The translations under genes and the position numbers were made by a program. Below, in pieces: positions 51,945-59,628 of a DNA stretch of 64,000 nt. Source of the DNA: Betaproteobacteria bacterium Ga0077527. Lineage in GTDB: Bacteria; Pseudomonadota; Gammaproteobacteria; Burkholderiales; SG8-41. Below the pieces are notes generated by a model. That model made no database searches. It saw only the letters and a list, made by a program, of their open reading frames with translations, and had not been told where the DNA came from. Each line of letters starts with the position of its first letter. Position 1 is the first letter of the stretch. The DNA lies in NCBI GenBank assembly GCA_001464815.1, contig LNDW01000018.1, positions 1 to 64,000 of the forward strand. The letters run 5' to 3'.

Positions 51945-52494
51945 CGTGCCAGACTTGCACGGGGCTGCGCGCGAGTTCGATGCCGGCATCCCAGAAGTCC
52001 GGCGGCAGGCCGGCGCGGTATTTGAGGTGGGCGATGAACTCAGCGGCCTGCGGATGCTGAGCCCATTGTTCAGGCAGGAACATGCTGCGGTGGCGCCCGT
52101 AGCGGAAAAACACCGCGTCCTCACCGGGACGCAGTTGCGCGAGCATTGCAGACTCACTGTCTTCGTTGATGCGTGTCCAATGCGCGAACAGCGCGACTTC
52201 CAGTGTCACCGACGACAGTTCGGCAATCGACAGCGGTGCATGGCATGGATCGCGCAGTGCCGCGGCCACCGCGTTGCCGGCGACATCTTCACCAAGCGGG
52301 CGTGAGGGCGCATGTGACAGTGCGCTGCCGCGGTTGTCGCCGGAGAGCGTCAGGCTGACACTGCAGGCACCGGGCATGCGCAGCCAGGGTTGCCCGTCGG
52401 TGGTGGTGGCGCCGAGGCCGCGCAACGCGCGATCTATCGACTGCCGGGCCAGTGGCAGCAGTATTCGTCCTGCATCCTGTGGTGCGGTGTCCAT
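51940..52494 (-). CDS. AMMECR1-domain protein (AmmeMemoRadiSam protein A type)
   Basis: 184 residues. Conserved parts are RPLGEDVAGNAVAAALRDP, PLSIAELSSVTLEV and a late PEQWAQHPQAAEFIAHLKYRAG. The hallmark LRGCIG motif is degenerate: the matching region reads LSGDNRGSALS, lacking the Cys. AMMECR1 proteins usually sit with MEMO and a radical SAM enzyme; neither is in the window. An orphan, perhaps diverged, family member. Confidence 0.85.
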   Translation of the reverse strand: MDTAPQDAGRILLPLARQSIDRALRGLGATTTDGQPWLRMPGACSVSLTLSGDNRGSALSHAPSRPLGEDVAGNAVAAALRDPCHAPLSIAELSSVTLEVALFAHWTRINEDSESAMLAQLRPGEDAVFFRYGRHRSMFLPEQWAQHPQAAEFIAHLKYRAGLPPDFWDAGIELARSPVQVWHE

Positions 52495-52577
52495 CGGTGT
52501 CCCGGGGCAATGAACTGCGCTGATACAATCGCGCGCAGTTCATTGATTCTACGCCAGCCCGCCAAGTCCATCGCGTC

Positions 52578-53285
52578 ATGTCGCATCCGATGCCACGTTT
52601 CATCGCACTGATTCCTGCCGCTGGCAGCGGTTCGCGCATGGGTGTCGAGCTGCCCAAGCAATACGCCACCCTTGCCGGCCGGCCGCTGATAGCGCACGCG
52701 GTCGCCACGCTGTGCGCGCATCCGCGCATCAGTCAGGTGCTGGTGGTGTTGGCTCCAGGCGACCGCCATTTCGCGGCCTGTGACTGGGGCGGCTGCGGCG
52801 ACAAGCTGGTTCCGCTGTATTGCGGCGGCGAAACCCGTGCGGCGAGCGTGTTCAACGGCCTGCTGGCCGCCAACGACGCCATCGACGGCAACGACTGGGT
52901 GCTGGTGCACGATGCGGCGCGGCCGGGACTGGCGGCTGCCGAGATCGACCGCCTGATTGATGCAGTCAGGGGCAGTGATTGCGGCGGGCTGCTTGCGCTG
53001 CCGGCGGCCGATACGCTGAAGCGTGCCAACGCCGCCGGCGAAGTATTGCAGACCGAGGTGCGCGAAGGCCTGTGGCATGCGCAGACACCGCAGATGTTCC
53101 GCTACCGCATGTTGCTTGAAGCGCTGCGCCGTGCCGACATCGCCGCGGTCACCGATGAGGCGAGCGCGGTGGAGCAGACCGGTGTGCGTCCGCTGCTGGT
53201 GCGCGGCAGCACCGCCAATTTCAAGGTGACGTATCCCGAGGATCTGGCGCTCGCCGAGCGCCTGCTCGGTACGGACAAAAAATGA
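52578..53285 (+). CDS. ispD: IspD, 4-diphosphocytidyl-2-C-methyl-D-erythritol synthase
   Basis: 235 residues from ATG 52578 (ATG 52590 also in frame). Nucleotidyltransferase motif LIPAAGSGSRMGVELPKQY, then VHDAARPGL and TDEASAVEQTG are all typical of IspD, the third step of the MEP isoprenoid pathway. It is 13 nt before ispF, the usual gene pair. Confidence 0.97.
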   Translation: MSHPMPRFIALIPAAGSGSRMGVELPKQYATLAGRPLIAHAVATLCAHPRISQVLVVLAPGDRHFAACDWGGCGDKLVPLYCGGETRAASVFNGLLAANDAIDGNDWVLVHDAARPGLAAAEIDRLIDAVRGSDCGGLLALPAADTLKRANAAGEVLQTEVREGLWHAQTPQMFRYRMLLEALRRADIAAVTDEASAVEQTGVRPLLVRGSTANFKVTYPEDLALAERLLGTDKK

Positions 53286-53298
53286 CAAGGGCTGACTG

Positions 53299-53802
53299 AT
53301 GCGTATCGGGCAGGGTTTTGATGTGCATGCAATGGTGGAGGGGCGGCCGCTGATCATCGGCGGCGTGACCATTCCCTTTGAACGCGGCCTTGCCGGCCAT
53401 TCCGATGCCGATGTGCTGCTGCATGCGCTGTGTGATGCGCTGATCGGCGCCGCGGCGCTGGGCGACATCGGCCGCCATTTTCCCGATACCGATCCGCGCT
53501 ACAAGGGCATCGACAGCCGCAGGCTGCTGCGCGCGGTGGTCGAACTGCTGCACCAGCAGGGTCATGGCGTGGTCAATGTCGATGCCACGATCATCGCCCA
53601 GGCGCCGAAGATGGCCCCGCACATTCCGGCGATGTGCGCCAACATCGCCACCGACCTCGGGGTTGAGACGGGTGCTGTCAACGTCAAGGCGAAGACCGCG
53701 GAAAAACTCGGTTTTCTTGGCCGCGGCGAAGGCATCGTCGCCGAAGTGGTGGTGCTGATCGGATCGCGGATCGATACGCCGCAGGGCATCAGCTACGATT
53801 AA
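53299..53802 (+). CDS. ispF: IspF, 2-C-methyl-D-erythritol 2,4-cyclodiphosphate synthase
   Basis: 167 residues. Zinc ligands D8 and H10 (GFDVHAM) and H42 region ([11 protein letters not shown]), plus [10 protein letters not shown] and [18 protein letters not shown]. It makes the cyclic diphosphate in the MEP pathway and follows ispD directly. Confidence 0.98.
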   Translation: MRIGQGFDVHAMVEGRPLIIGGVTIPFERGLAGHSDADVLLHALCDALIGAAALGDIGRHFPDTDPRYKGIDSRRLLRAVVELLHQQGHGVVNVDATIIAQAPKMAPHIPAMCANIATDLGVETGAVNVKAKTAEKLGFLGRGEGIVAEVVVLIGSRIDTPQGISYD

Positions 53803-53856
53803 CTGCGGCGCTTCCGGCACCCGGCCTATAATCCCTCTTTGAGTGCTGGAGGCGGC

Positions 53857-54336
53857 ATGGGCGATACTGACTGGATCCGCTTGTTCATTGCCGCCGTGGC
53901 CAGCCGGCAGGCGCCCGATGCGCTGGAGTTGCCGGGCTGGCGCGACGAGCAGTGGCAAAGCCTGCTGGCTCAGACCTCGCTACGCACCTTCCGCGCCAGC
54001 GAAGTGGTGATCCAGCGTGACGGCGCCGACCGTACCGTATATCTGGTCGCCGGCGGAGCGCTTGAAGTCGGCGTGGTCCATGTTGACGGTGTGAGCATGA
54101 CTTCATTGGCGCGCATCACCGCCGGCAGCATTATCGGTGAACAATCCTTTTTTGACGGTCAGCCCCGTTCGGCCAGTGTCTGGGCGGTCAGCAGTGGTGC
54201 CGTGTTGCAACTGCCCTTTGACGCCTTCCGCCATTTCGGCGAAGAGCATCCGGCGCTGGCCCGGGATTTTGTGTTCGCGATGGCGCGTGTGCTGTCGATC
54301 CGGCTGCGGAACACATCCTTCCGTCTGCGCCGTTAG
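53857..54336 (+). CDS. Cyclic-nucleotide-binding (Crp-like) domain protein without DNA-binding domain
   Basis: 159 residues from ATG 53857 (GGAGG upstream; TATAAT at 53827-53832). The core is a Crp-type cNMP-binding beta-roll (VIQRDGADRTVYLVAGGALE, IIGEQSFFDGQPRSASV). The C-terminus stops after the dimerisation helix (LSIRLRNTSFRLRR) with no helix-turn-helix. It could be a stand-alone signal receptor. It converges on envZ. Confidence 0.88.
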   Translation: MGDTDWIRLFIAAVASRQAPDALELPGWRDEQWQSLLAQTSLRTFRASEVVIQRDGADRTVYLVAGGALEVGVVHVDGVSMTSLARITAGSIIGEQSFFDGQPRSASVWAVSSGAVLQLPFDAFRHFGEEHPALARDFVFAMARVLSIRLRNTSFRLRR

Positions 54337-54353
54337 GCGATTACGGGACGGTT

Positions 54354-54381
54354 TTTTCCCGCATCATTTTTCCCGCATCAT
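54354..54381. repeat. 14-bp tandem duplication at the envZ 3' end
   Basis: TTTTCCCGCATCAT is present twice in tandem (CCCGCATC at 54358 and 54372) between the convergent genes; the second copy includes the envZ stop codon. A likely replication-slippage product. Confidence 0.6.
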
Positions 54382-55685
54382 TTCGGCAGTTCGACGCGCA
54401 CACGCAGCCCGCCGCCTGCGCGAGTGAGCAATTGCACGCGACCGCCATGCATGCGCGCGATGCGTTCAACAATGGCCAGCCCCAGCCCGGTGCCGCTGGT
54501 CGAGCGTGCGCTGTTCATCCGCGTGAAGGGCTGCAGCATGCGTTCGGTATCCACTGCCGGGATGCCCGGTCCGCGATCCATCACTTCGATCACGTTGATG
54601 CCCTGTTCGTGGCCGGTGCTGACTTCAACCGGCGGCTGGCCGTGGCGCAGCGCGTTCTCGACCAGGTTCGCCACCAGTCTTTGCACCGCCAGCGCGCGCA
54701 GCCGGGCCGGCACCGTCTTTCCGGCGGTGAAGCGCACCGGCCTGCCGTCGCGGATATGGCGTTCGAGCGCGGCGCCCACCACTGCGTTGAGGTCGGCTGC
54801 ACCGGCCATCTGTTCGGCATCGACCGGTCGAGCGAAGTCGAGGAACTGGCCGATTGCGGTGTCGATATCGGCGATGTCCTCGGCGATGCCGGATTTGAGG
54901 TCGCCATCACCGCTGCCACCGAGCATCTCGGTGGCGATGCGGATGCGCGACAGCGGGGTGCGCAGGTCGTGTGAAACACCCGCAAGCAGCAGTGCGCGTT
55001 CTTCGTCCTGGCGCTGGATGTCGGCGGCCATCTGGTTGAAGGCGCGCGCCAGTGTGCGGATTTCCTCGGGTCCGTCCTCGGCGACGCGGGTCTGCACTGC
55101 GCCACGGCCGAGCAGTGCCGATGCCTGTGTCAGTTCGCGCAGCGGCCGGTTGATTCGGGCGACGATGGCCACCGCGCCGATCACCGCCAGCGCCAGCACC
55201 AGCGCGCCCCAGCCAATCCAGCGCAGCGGCGCATTGCGTTCGATGCGCGCGCGCGGCAGCGTCACCCAGTATTCATCACCGTCGATGCGAAAACTGACCC
55301 AGACCCCGGTGACACCTTCGCGTTCCAGTGTGAGACGGGTTTGCGGCCCGAGCCGGTCGCGCAGCTCGCGTTCGATGATGCGCAGGAAAGGGCGCTGCGG
55401 CAGCGCCGGCACGACTTCGGCGGGGTCGCTGATGTAGATCTGGATGCCTTCGCGCTGTGCGAGTTCGTCGAGCAGGTCGTAGCGCCGCACCGGGTCGGCG
55501 GTGACCAGCGCGGCGCGGGTCAGGTTGACCACGCTGGACAGCTGCTGCGCGGCCTGGATCGCGCGCGGCTCGACCTCGGAGGCACGGAAGATCTGCAGCC
55601 ACGCGAGGTGCGCCACCACCAGCAGCGCGGCGATCAGCAGCACGCTGCGCCACAGCAGCGTGCGCGGCCACAGGGTTAATTTCAT
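54378..55685 (-). CDS. envZ: EnvZ-like sensor histidine kinase
   Basis: 435 residues: first membrane helix (about 12-32), periplasmic domain (35-155), second helix (157-178), HAMP domain, HisKA box with H239 in GVSHDLRTPLSRIRIA, and HATPase_c with ENALRHG, DRGPGIP and GTGLGLAIV. It phosphorylates OmpR, encoded upstream on the same strand, in response to an unknown envelope signal (osmolarity in enterobacteria). The gap to ompR is 160 bp, unusually long for this pair. Confidence 0.93.
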   Translation of the reverse strand: MKLTLWPRTLLWRSVLLIAALLVVAHLAWLQIFRASEVEPRAIQAAQQLSSVVNLTRAALVTADPVRRYDLLDELAQREGIQIYISDPAEVVPALPQRPFLRIIERELRDRLGPQTRLTLEREGVTGVWVSFRIDGDEYWVTLPRARIERNAPLRWIGWGALVLALAVIGAVAIVARINRPLRELTQASALLGRGAVQTRVAEDGPEEIRTLARAFNQMAADIQRQDEERALLLAGVSHDLRTPLSRIRIATEMLGGSGDGDLKSGIAEDIADIDTAIGQFLDFARPVDAEQMAGAADLNAVVGAALERHIRDGRPVRFTAGKTVPARLRALAVQRLVANLVENALRHGQPPVEVSTGHEQGINVIEVMDRGPGIPAVDTERMLQPFTRMNSARSTSGTGLGLAIVERIARMHGGRVQLLTRAGGGLRVRVELPK

Positions 55686-55845
55686 GGGAGCGAAACCGGT
55701 CTCAAAAGCGGATCGCGCCGACAGCTCATTGCAGCAAGATGCGGGAGCGCGCGTGGCTCCGACGGCACATTACTTTTTGGCAAGGCGGGGAGGAACGCAG
55801 CGTGCGACGCAGTCATGTCAGGTGCGGCCGGTTTTGAGGCGGGTT
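55686..55845. other. 160-bp ompR-envZ spacer
   Basis: No gene. It contains a GGAGC / GCTCC palindromic element (GGGAGCGCGCGTGGCTCC near 55742-55760) reminiscent of REP-type repeats, and no clear promoter. ompR and envZ may still share a transcript. Confidence 0.45.
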
Positions 55846-56580
55846 TTATTGTGCTTTACCGTCGGGGATAAACACATAGCCGAAACCCCACACGGTCTGG
55901 ATGAAGGCGGGTTTCGCCGGGTCGGGCTCGATCAGCTTGCGCAGGCGGGAGACCTGCACGTCAATCGAGCGGTCGAAGGCGCCGAATTCGCGGCCTCGGG
56001 CCAGTTCCATCAGCTTGTCGCGCGACATCGGCGTACGCGGATGTTCAACCAGCACCCTGAGCAGCGCGAATTCGCCAGTGGTCAGCGGCACTTCGCTGCC
56101 GTTGCGGGTCAGTGTGCGGCTGCCGAGGTTGAGGCGGAATTCGCCGAACTCGACAGCCTGTCCGGCGGCGGCAGGCGCGCCCGGCGGCGGCAGCGGCGGC
56201 CGGCGGCGCAGCACGGCCTGGATGCGCGCCACCAGTTCGCGCGGGTTGAAGGGCTTGGGCAGGTAGTCGTCGGCACCGAGCTCGAGGCCGACGATGCGGT
56301 CGACGTCGTCGCCCTTGGCGGTAAGCATGATGATCGGCAGTGTTTCGCCGCCGCCGCGCAGCCGGCGGCAGATCGACAGGCCATCCTCGCCGGGCAGCAT
56401 CAGGTCGAGGATCATCAGGTCGTAGCGTTCGCGGCTGAGCAGGCGGTTCATTTCGACGGCATCGGCGACCACGCGCACGGCGTAACCCTGCTCGCCGAGA
56501 TAGCGGTTGAGCAGTTCGCGCAGGCGGGCGTCGTCGTCAACAACGAGGATGCGGGTTTTGCTGCCGGTCGTGGTGTTCAT
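55846..56580 (-). CDS. ompR: OmpR response regulator
   Basis: 244 residues from the ATG giving MNTTTGSKTRILVVDDD (a start 9 nt upstream, MDP, is possible). Receiver domain with acidic pocket DDD, phospho-acceptor D59 (LMILDLMLPGEDG) and conserved K in LPKPFNP; then a Pro/Ala-rich linker and a winged helix with RSIDVQVSRLRKLIE and IQTVWGFGYVF, closely like enterobacterial OmpR. It is divergent from an EF-hand gene pair across a 335-bp region with CTTACAAA repeats. Confidence 0.95.
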   Translation of the reverse strand: MNTTTGSKTRILVVDDDARLRELLNRYLGEQGYAVRVVADAVEMNRLLSRERYDLMILDLMLPGEDGLSICRRLRGGGETLPIIMLTAKGDDVDRIVGLELGADDYLPKPFNPRELVARIQAVLRRRPPLPPPGAPAAAGQAVEFGEFRLNLGSRTLTRNGSEVPLTTGEFALLRVLVEHPRTPMSRDKLMELARGREFGAFDRSIDVQVSRLRKLIEPDPAKPAFIQTVWGFGYVFIPDGKAQ

Positions 56581-56915
56581 GGGGTCCATGCTAGCCAGTT
56601 CAATGGCCGCCGGCCATCGTCCTGAAACAACTGCTTACAAAGTTGACTTACAAAACGTTGGGCGTCGTGCAACAAACCGTTACACAATCAACGCGACAGG
56701 ACACAGTTCGCTTACATCCTGGCGCGATGCTGGGCGCGTCGTTCCACCGGAGCGGCGCTTCGGCCGGCAAGGCCGGGGCCTGACTTGAACCCAGAGGCAC
56801 TGATGCCTGTTCCGTAAGCCGTCGCAGTTACAATCGAATCCGCCATCCCGGCGTTTGCCGGCGGCGGATCAGGTTGGTGGACGAGCTGAAGGAGAGGCGG
56901 AAGGTGAGATGCGGC
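56581..56915. promoter_or_regulatory. 335-bp divergent region ompR / EF-hand pair with CTTACAAA repeats
   Basis: No gene. CTTACAAA occurs twice 13 bp apart (56634-56641 and 56647-56654), with weaker relatives GTTACACAA (56679) and CTTACATCC (56711). Direct repeats at about one helical turn or slightly more are typical of OmpR-family binding. A TACAAT -10-like box at 56829-56834 faces the EF-hand pair. Candidate OmpR or other response-regulator sites. Confidence 0.5.
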
Positions 56916-57185
56916 ATGAAGTTCCGGCTGGCGCTGGTTTTATTGATTTCGGGATTCGCGGTGGTTCAGGGCGCGGCACATGCCGGGCCCTGGCGCGAGG
57001 GATGGTCTGTCCAGGATCGTCCCGGACGTGGTGACCGCGGCCCGCACCGCCAGCATGAAGGTGGCAGACCCGACCGTCCTGAGCGGCCGGAACGGCCGCA
57101 ACGGCTGTCCGATGAGGAGCGCCGTGAACTGCATCGAGACCTCGACAAGGCGCGCCGGGAGATTTACCGGCCGCGCGAACGTTGA
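56916..57185 (+). CDS. Small secreted basic protein, function unknown
   Basis: 89 residues from ATG 56916 (AAGGTGAG upstream). Signal peptide (KFRLALVLLISGFAVVQGAAHA) followed by a Gly/Arg/Pro-rich low-complexity stretch (RPDRPERPERPQR) and a helix LSDEERRELHRDLDKARREI. Short exported proteins ending with this 'EERRxLRRD' type helix are frequent in betaproteobacteria; their role is not known. It lies 22 nt before the EF-hand gene, forming a pair. Confidence 0.75.
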   Translation: MKFRLALVLLISGFAVVQGAAHAGPWREGWSVQDRPGRGDRGPHRQHEGGRPDRPERPERPQRLSDEERRELHRDLDKARREIYRPRER

Positions 57186-57207
57186 CCCCAACCGCAAAGG
57201 AAATCAC

Positions 57208-57774
57208 ATGAAAACCGCATGGATACTGTTGTTCAGCACCCTTGGCATCACGCCAGCCTGGGCCGCCGATTCACCGGCCGCGCCGCACCACGGCGAGCGC
57301 CGGGCCATGATGGAAAAACACTGCGCCGAGAACCCTGATCGCTGCAAGGAGATGAGGGCGCAGATGGAGCAGCGCCGCGCGCAATGCCAGGCCGATCCGG
57401 CGAAATGCCGCGAGGAGCGCCGCGCGATGATGGAAAAAAGTTGCGCCGAAAATCCGCAGCGCTGCAAGGAAATGAAGGCGGACATGGCGCAGCGTAAGGC
57501 GCAGTGCAAGGCTGATCCGGAGAAATGCCGGCAGGAACACCAGGCGCGCGCCGCCGAACATTTCAAGAAGGCGGATGTCGATGGCAACGGCACGCTGTCG
57601 AAAGCAGAGGCGGAGAAGGGCATGCCGCGCATGGCGCGCAATTTCGAGGCCATCGACGGCAACAAGGATGGTCAGCTCTCGCGTGACGAGCTTGAGGTCG
57701 CACGCAAGGCGCGCCACGCCGGCAAGGCCGGTCACGGCGGTCATGGTGCTGCGGAGCGTCGCTCAGGCGCCTGA
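57208..57774 (+). CDS. Secreted EF-hand protein with tandem Cys repeats
   Basis: 188 residues from ATG 57208 (AAAGGA upstream). After the signal peptide (KTAWILLFSTLGITPAWA) come two 40-residue tandem repeats (31-70 and 71-110, about 31/40 identical). Each has two C-x2-[N/D]-P-x2-C units (CAENPDRC, CQADPAKC), giving eight Cys. Two EF-hands follow (DVDGNGTLSKAE near 122-133; DGNKDGQLSRDE near 148-159), then a His/Gly tail. Probably a periplasmic Ca2+-binding, disulfide- or metal-binding protein. Divergent from ompR. Confidence 0.88.
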   Translation: MKTAWILLFSTLGITPAWAADSPAAPHHGERRAMMEKHCAENPDRCKEMRAQMEQRRAQCQADPAKCREERRAMMEKSCAENPQRCKEMKADMAQRKAQCKADPEKCRQEHQARAAEHFKKADVDGNGTLSKAEAEKGMPRMARNFEAIDGNKDGQLSRDELEVARKARHAGKAGHGGHGAAERRSGA

Positions 57775-57805
57775 TTGCTGCGCTGTCCTGCGGATATCCC
57801 GTCCA

Positions 57806-57841
57806 CCCCGGCCCATGCGCGCTGCGCCCGCCGGGGCTTTT
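57806..57841 (+). terminator. Terminator after the EF-hand gene
   Basis: Stem CCCCGGC (57806-57812) / GCCGGGG (57830-57836) with a GC-rich loop, followed by CTTTT. Moderate strength. Confidence 0.6.
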
Positions 57842-57899
57842 GTTGGTGGCTTCGCAGGCCGAATAAGGCGGGCCATCAGCATGCAATCCCTGCGCCATA

Positions 57900-57934
57900 T
57901 TAAGTCATTGTTTTTAATGAATTTTTTTTATTTT
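57900..57934 (+). repeat. Dispersed AT-rich motif, copy 10
   Basis: TTAAGTC, core ATTGTTTTTAATG, then a T-rich run. About 125 nt after the EF-hand stop. Confidence 0.6.
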
Positions 57935-58079
57935 CCCCATAAAAACAACATCGTACGGCTCGCTTTTCAGGTGAATCCGACGCTAGAATGACGACAGCAC
58001 CCCAACCGGTCTGGCGGCACTGCTGAAAACCTGCGGTGCGCCAAGCACTTATAACAACAGGTGAGAGGGAACAGGCATC

Positions 58080-59213
58080 ATGCTGGCAACCCGAATCAGG
58101 CAAAAAGACGGTCTGTTTTACTTTGCAAGCTATCCGGCCAAGGAGGTGTTGGACCGGGTGCGCTTCATCAGCCGTTTTTATGGCGAGAACGAGGAAATTT
58201 CGCCGCAGAATCTGCCGCAGCAGGACGAGATCGCGCAATTCATCTCGCGAATCGAGCGTACTGATGAAGCTTTCCAGCGCCAGATGTCGAAGGCCAAGGT
58301 GCGTCAGTTGCGCAATTTCTACGAGATGGCGGTCAGCCAGCCGCCGATACCCGGCACGGTGCTGCTGTTCACCTCGGACAACCTGCGCTTCCAGGCGCTG
58401 CCGGGCCAGGACAGCGTCGGCCATCTCTCCGAGCCGGCATCAAAATACCTGATCATCGACGGCCAGCACCGTCTGGCGGCGCTGAAGTTTTACCTGATGG
58501 AGCATCCCGCAGAAGCGGCATCAATCAACGTGCCTTGCGTGATATTCGACGGCCGCAGCGAGGACTTCGCCGCGGAAATGTTCGTGATCATCAATTCGAC
58601 GCCGACGCGCATCAACAAAAGCCACCTTGTTGATCTCTACGAGCGTGTGTCGTGGGCCGATCCCGACAAGCGCTTTGCCGCGCGCATGGTCGAAGACCTG
58701 TATTCGGAGGATGACAGCCCGCTGCAGTACCGTATCAACCGCCTCGGTGGCCGCAGCCAGAAGGACAAATGGATATTGCAGGCGGAACTGTTCAATGAAC
58801 TGCACCGCTGGGTGAGCAGCGACTGGCGGCGCATCACCCGCAACAGCAATCTCTATCGCGAGAGCGAGCGATACTACGAAATCATCCGCGATTTTCTGAA
58901 AGCGGCAGCGAAGGTCTGGGGGGAAGCCTGGGTTGGTGAGGGCTATCAGGTGACGCGGCCGGTGACGTTGAAAGCGATGATCCGTGTCTGCGCCGATCTG
59001 GCGCGCAGCGACGCAGAACCGGCGCAGGGCCGCATCAAACGCTGGGAGGAACGCCTCGCGCCGTGGGCGGCGCAGCGCTCACAGTTCAAGGGCGAAGGGT
59101 TCTACGAGCGTTTCCCGGCCAAGGGGCAGACCGAACGTGTCGGCCGCATCCACCGTGACCTCGCACGCTGGGCCGGCATCGAGGTCAAGTCGAAGTCGCG
59201 CGCCCAGACCTGA
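58080..59213 (+). CDS. DGQHR-domain protein (DndB-related family)
   Basis: 377 residues. The diagnostic motif is LIIDGQHRLAAL with D127-G-Q-H-R131. The preceding and following segments (PPIPGTVLLFTSDNLRF; MFVIINSTPTRINKSHLVDL) match DGQHR/DndB-type proteins, a ParB-like-fold group found in DNA phosphorothioation systems and assorted phage-defence loci. No dndCDE, dptFGH or methylase gene is near, so this is an orphan. The role is unknown; DNA-related is the best guess. Confidence 0.88.
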   Translation: MLATRIRQKDGLFYFASYPAKEVLDRVRFISRFYGENEEISPQNLPQQDEIAQFISRIERTDEAFQRQMSKAKVRQLRNFYEMAVSQPPIPGTVLLFTSDNLRFQALPGQDSVGHLSEPASKYLIIDGQHRLAALKFYLMEHPAEAASINVPCVIFDGRSEDFAAEMFVIINSTPTRINKSHLVDLYERVSWADPDKRFAARMVEDLYSEDDSPLQYRINRLGGRSQKDKWILQAELFNELHRWVSSDWRRITRNSNLYRESERYYEIIRDFLKAAAKVWGEAWVGEGYQVTRPVTLKAMIRVCADLARSDAEPAQGRIKRWEERLAPWAAQRSQFKGEGFYERFPAKGQTERVGRIHRDLARWAGIEVKSKSRAQT

Positions 59214-59234
59214 GCGCGCGAGTTGCCGCGGGCC

Positions 59235-59585
59235 TTACTTGACGGCCTGCACCATGATTTCAACCAGCGTGTCCGGCGAGCCGAGGCGGGCTTCGACACA
59301 GGCGCGTGCCGGCACGTTCTTCGCATCCACCCAGGAAATCCAGGCTTCGTCCATCTTCGCCTTGTCGCGCATGTCGGTGACCCAGATGGTGGCGGTCAGC
59401 ATCCGCGACTTGCTGGTGCCTGCTTCGGCCAGCAGCTTGTCGATCTTGCCGAGAATCTCGGTGGTCTGGCCCTTCATGTCCTTGCTGCGATCGTCGGCCG
59501 TGAGGCCGGCGAGGTAGACCATGTTGCCGGTGATGACCAGACGGGAAAGGCGCTGGTCGCTGTGGTGGCGCTGGATGTCGCTCAT
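59235..59585 (-). CDS. RidA-family protein (short form)
   Basis: 116 residues, canonical YjgF/RidA-like length: MVYLAGLTADDRSKDMKGQT and the C-terminal ARACVEARLGSPDTLVEIMVQA. The substrate-carboxylate Arg is expected in this region (RACVEARLG), which has the R-x-x-V-x-x pattern, so enamine/imine deaminase activity is plausible. It converges on the DGQHR gene and lies 43 nt from the small membrane protein gene upstream on the same strand. Confidence 0.92.
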   Translation of the reverse strand: MSDIQRHHSDQRLSRLVITGNMVYLAGLTADDRSKDMKGQTTEILGKIDKLLAEAGTSKSRMLTATIWVTDMRDKAKMDEAWISWVDAKNVPARACVEARLGSPDTLVEIMVQAVK

Positions 59586-59628
59586 GAGTCGTCCTTGGGG
59601 GCAGTTGAAAAAGCCGCCGGGGCGGCGG

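Larger units (their letters stand above)
57775..58079. other. 305-bp intergenic region: terminator and AT-rich motif
   Basis: No gene. It contains the terminator at 57806-57841, the AT-rich motif copy 10 at 57900-57934 and a weak TAGAAT -10-like box at 57984-57989 before the DGQHR gene. Confidence 0.6.

Noticed and set aside
6461-57934. AT-rich motif as an FNR/Crp-type site
   Set aside because: The expected TTGAT-N4-ATCAA or TGTGA-N6-TCACA symmetry is not present; copies share ATTG direct repeats instead.
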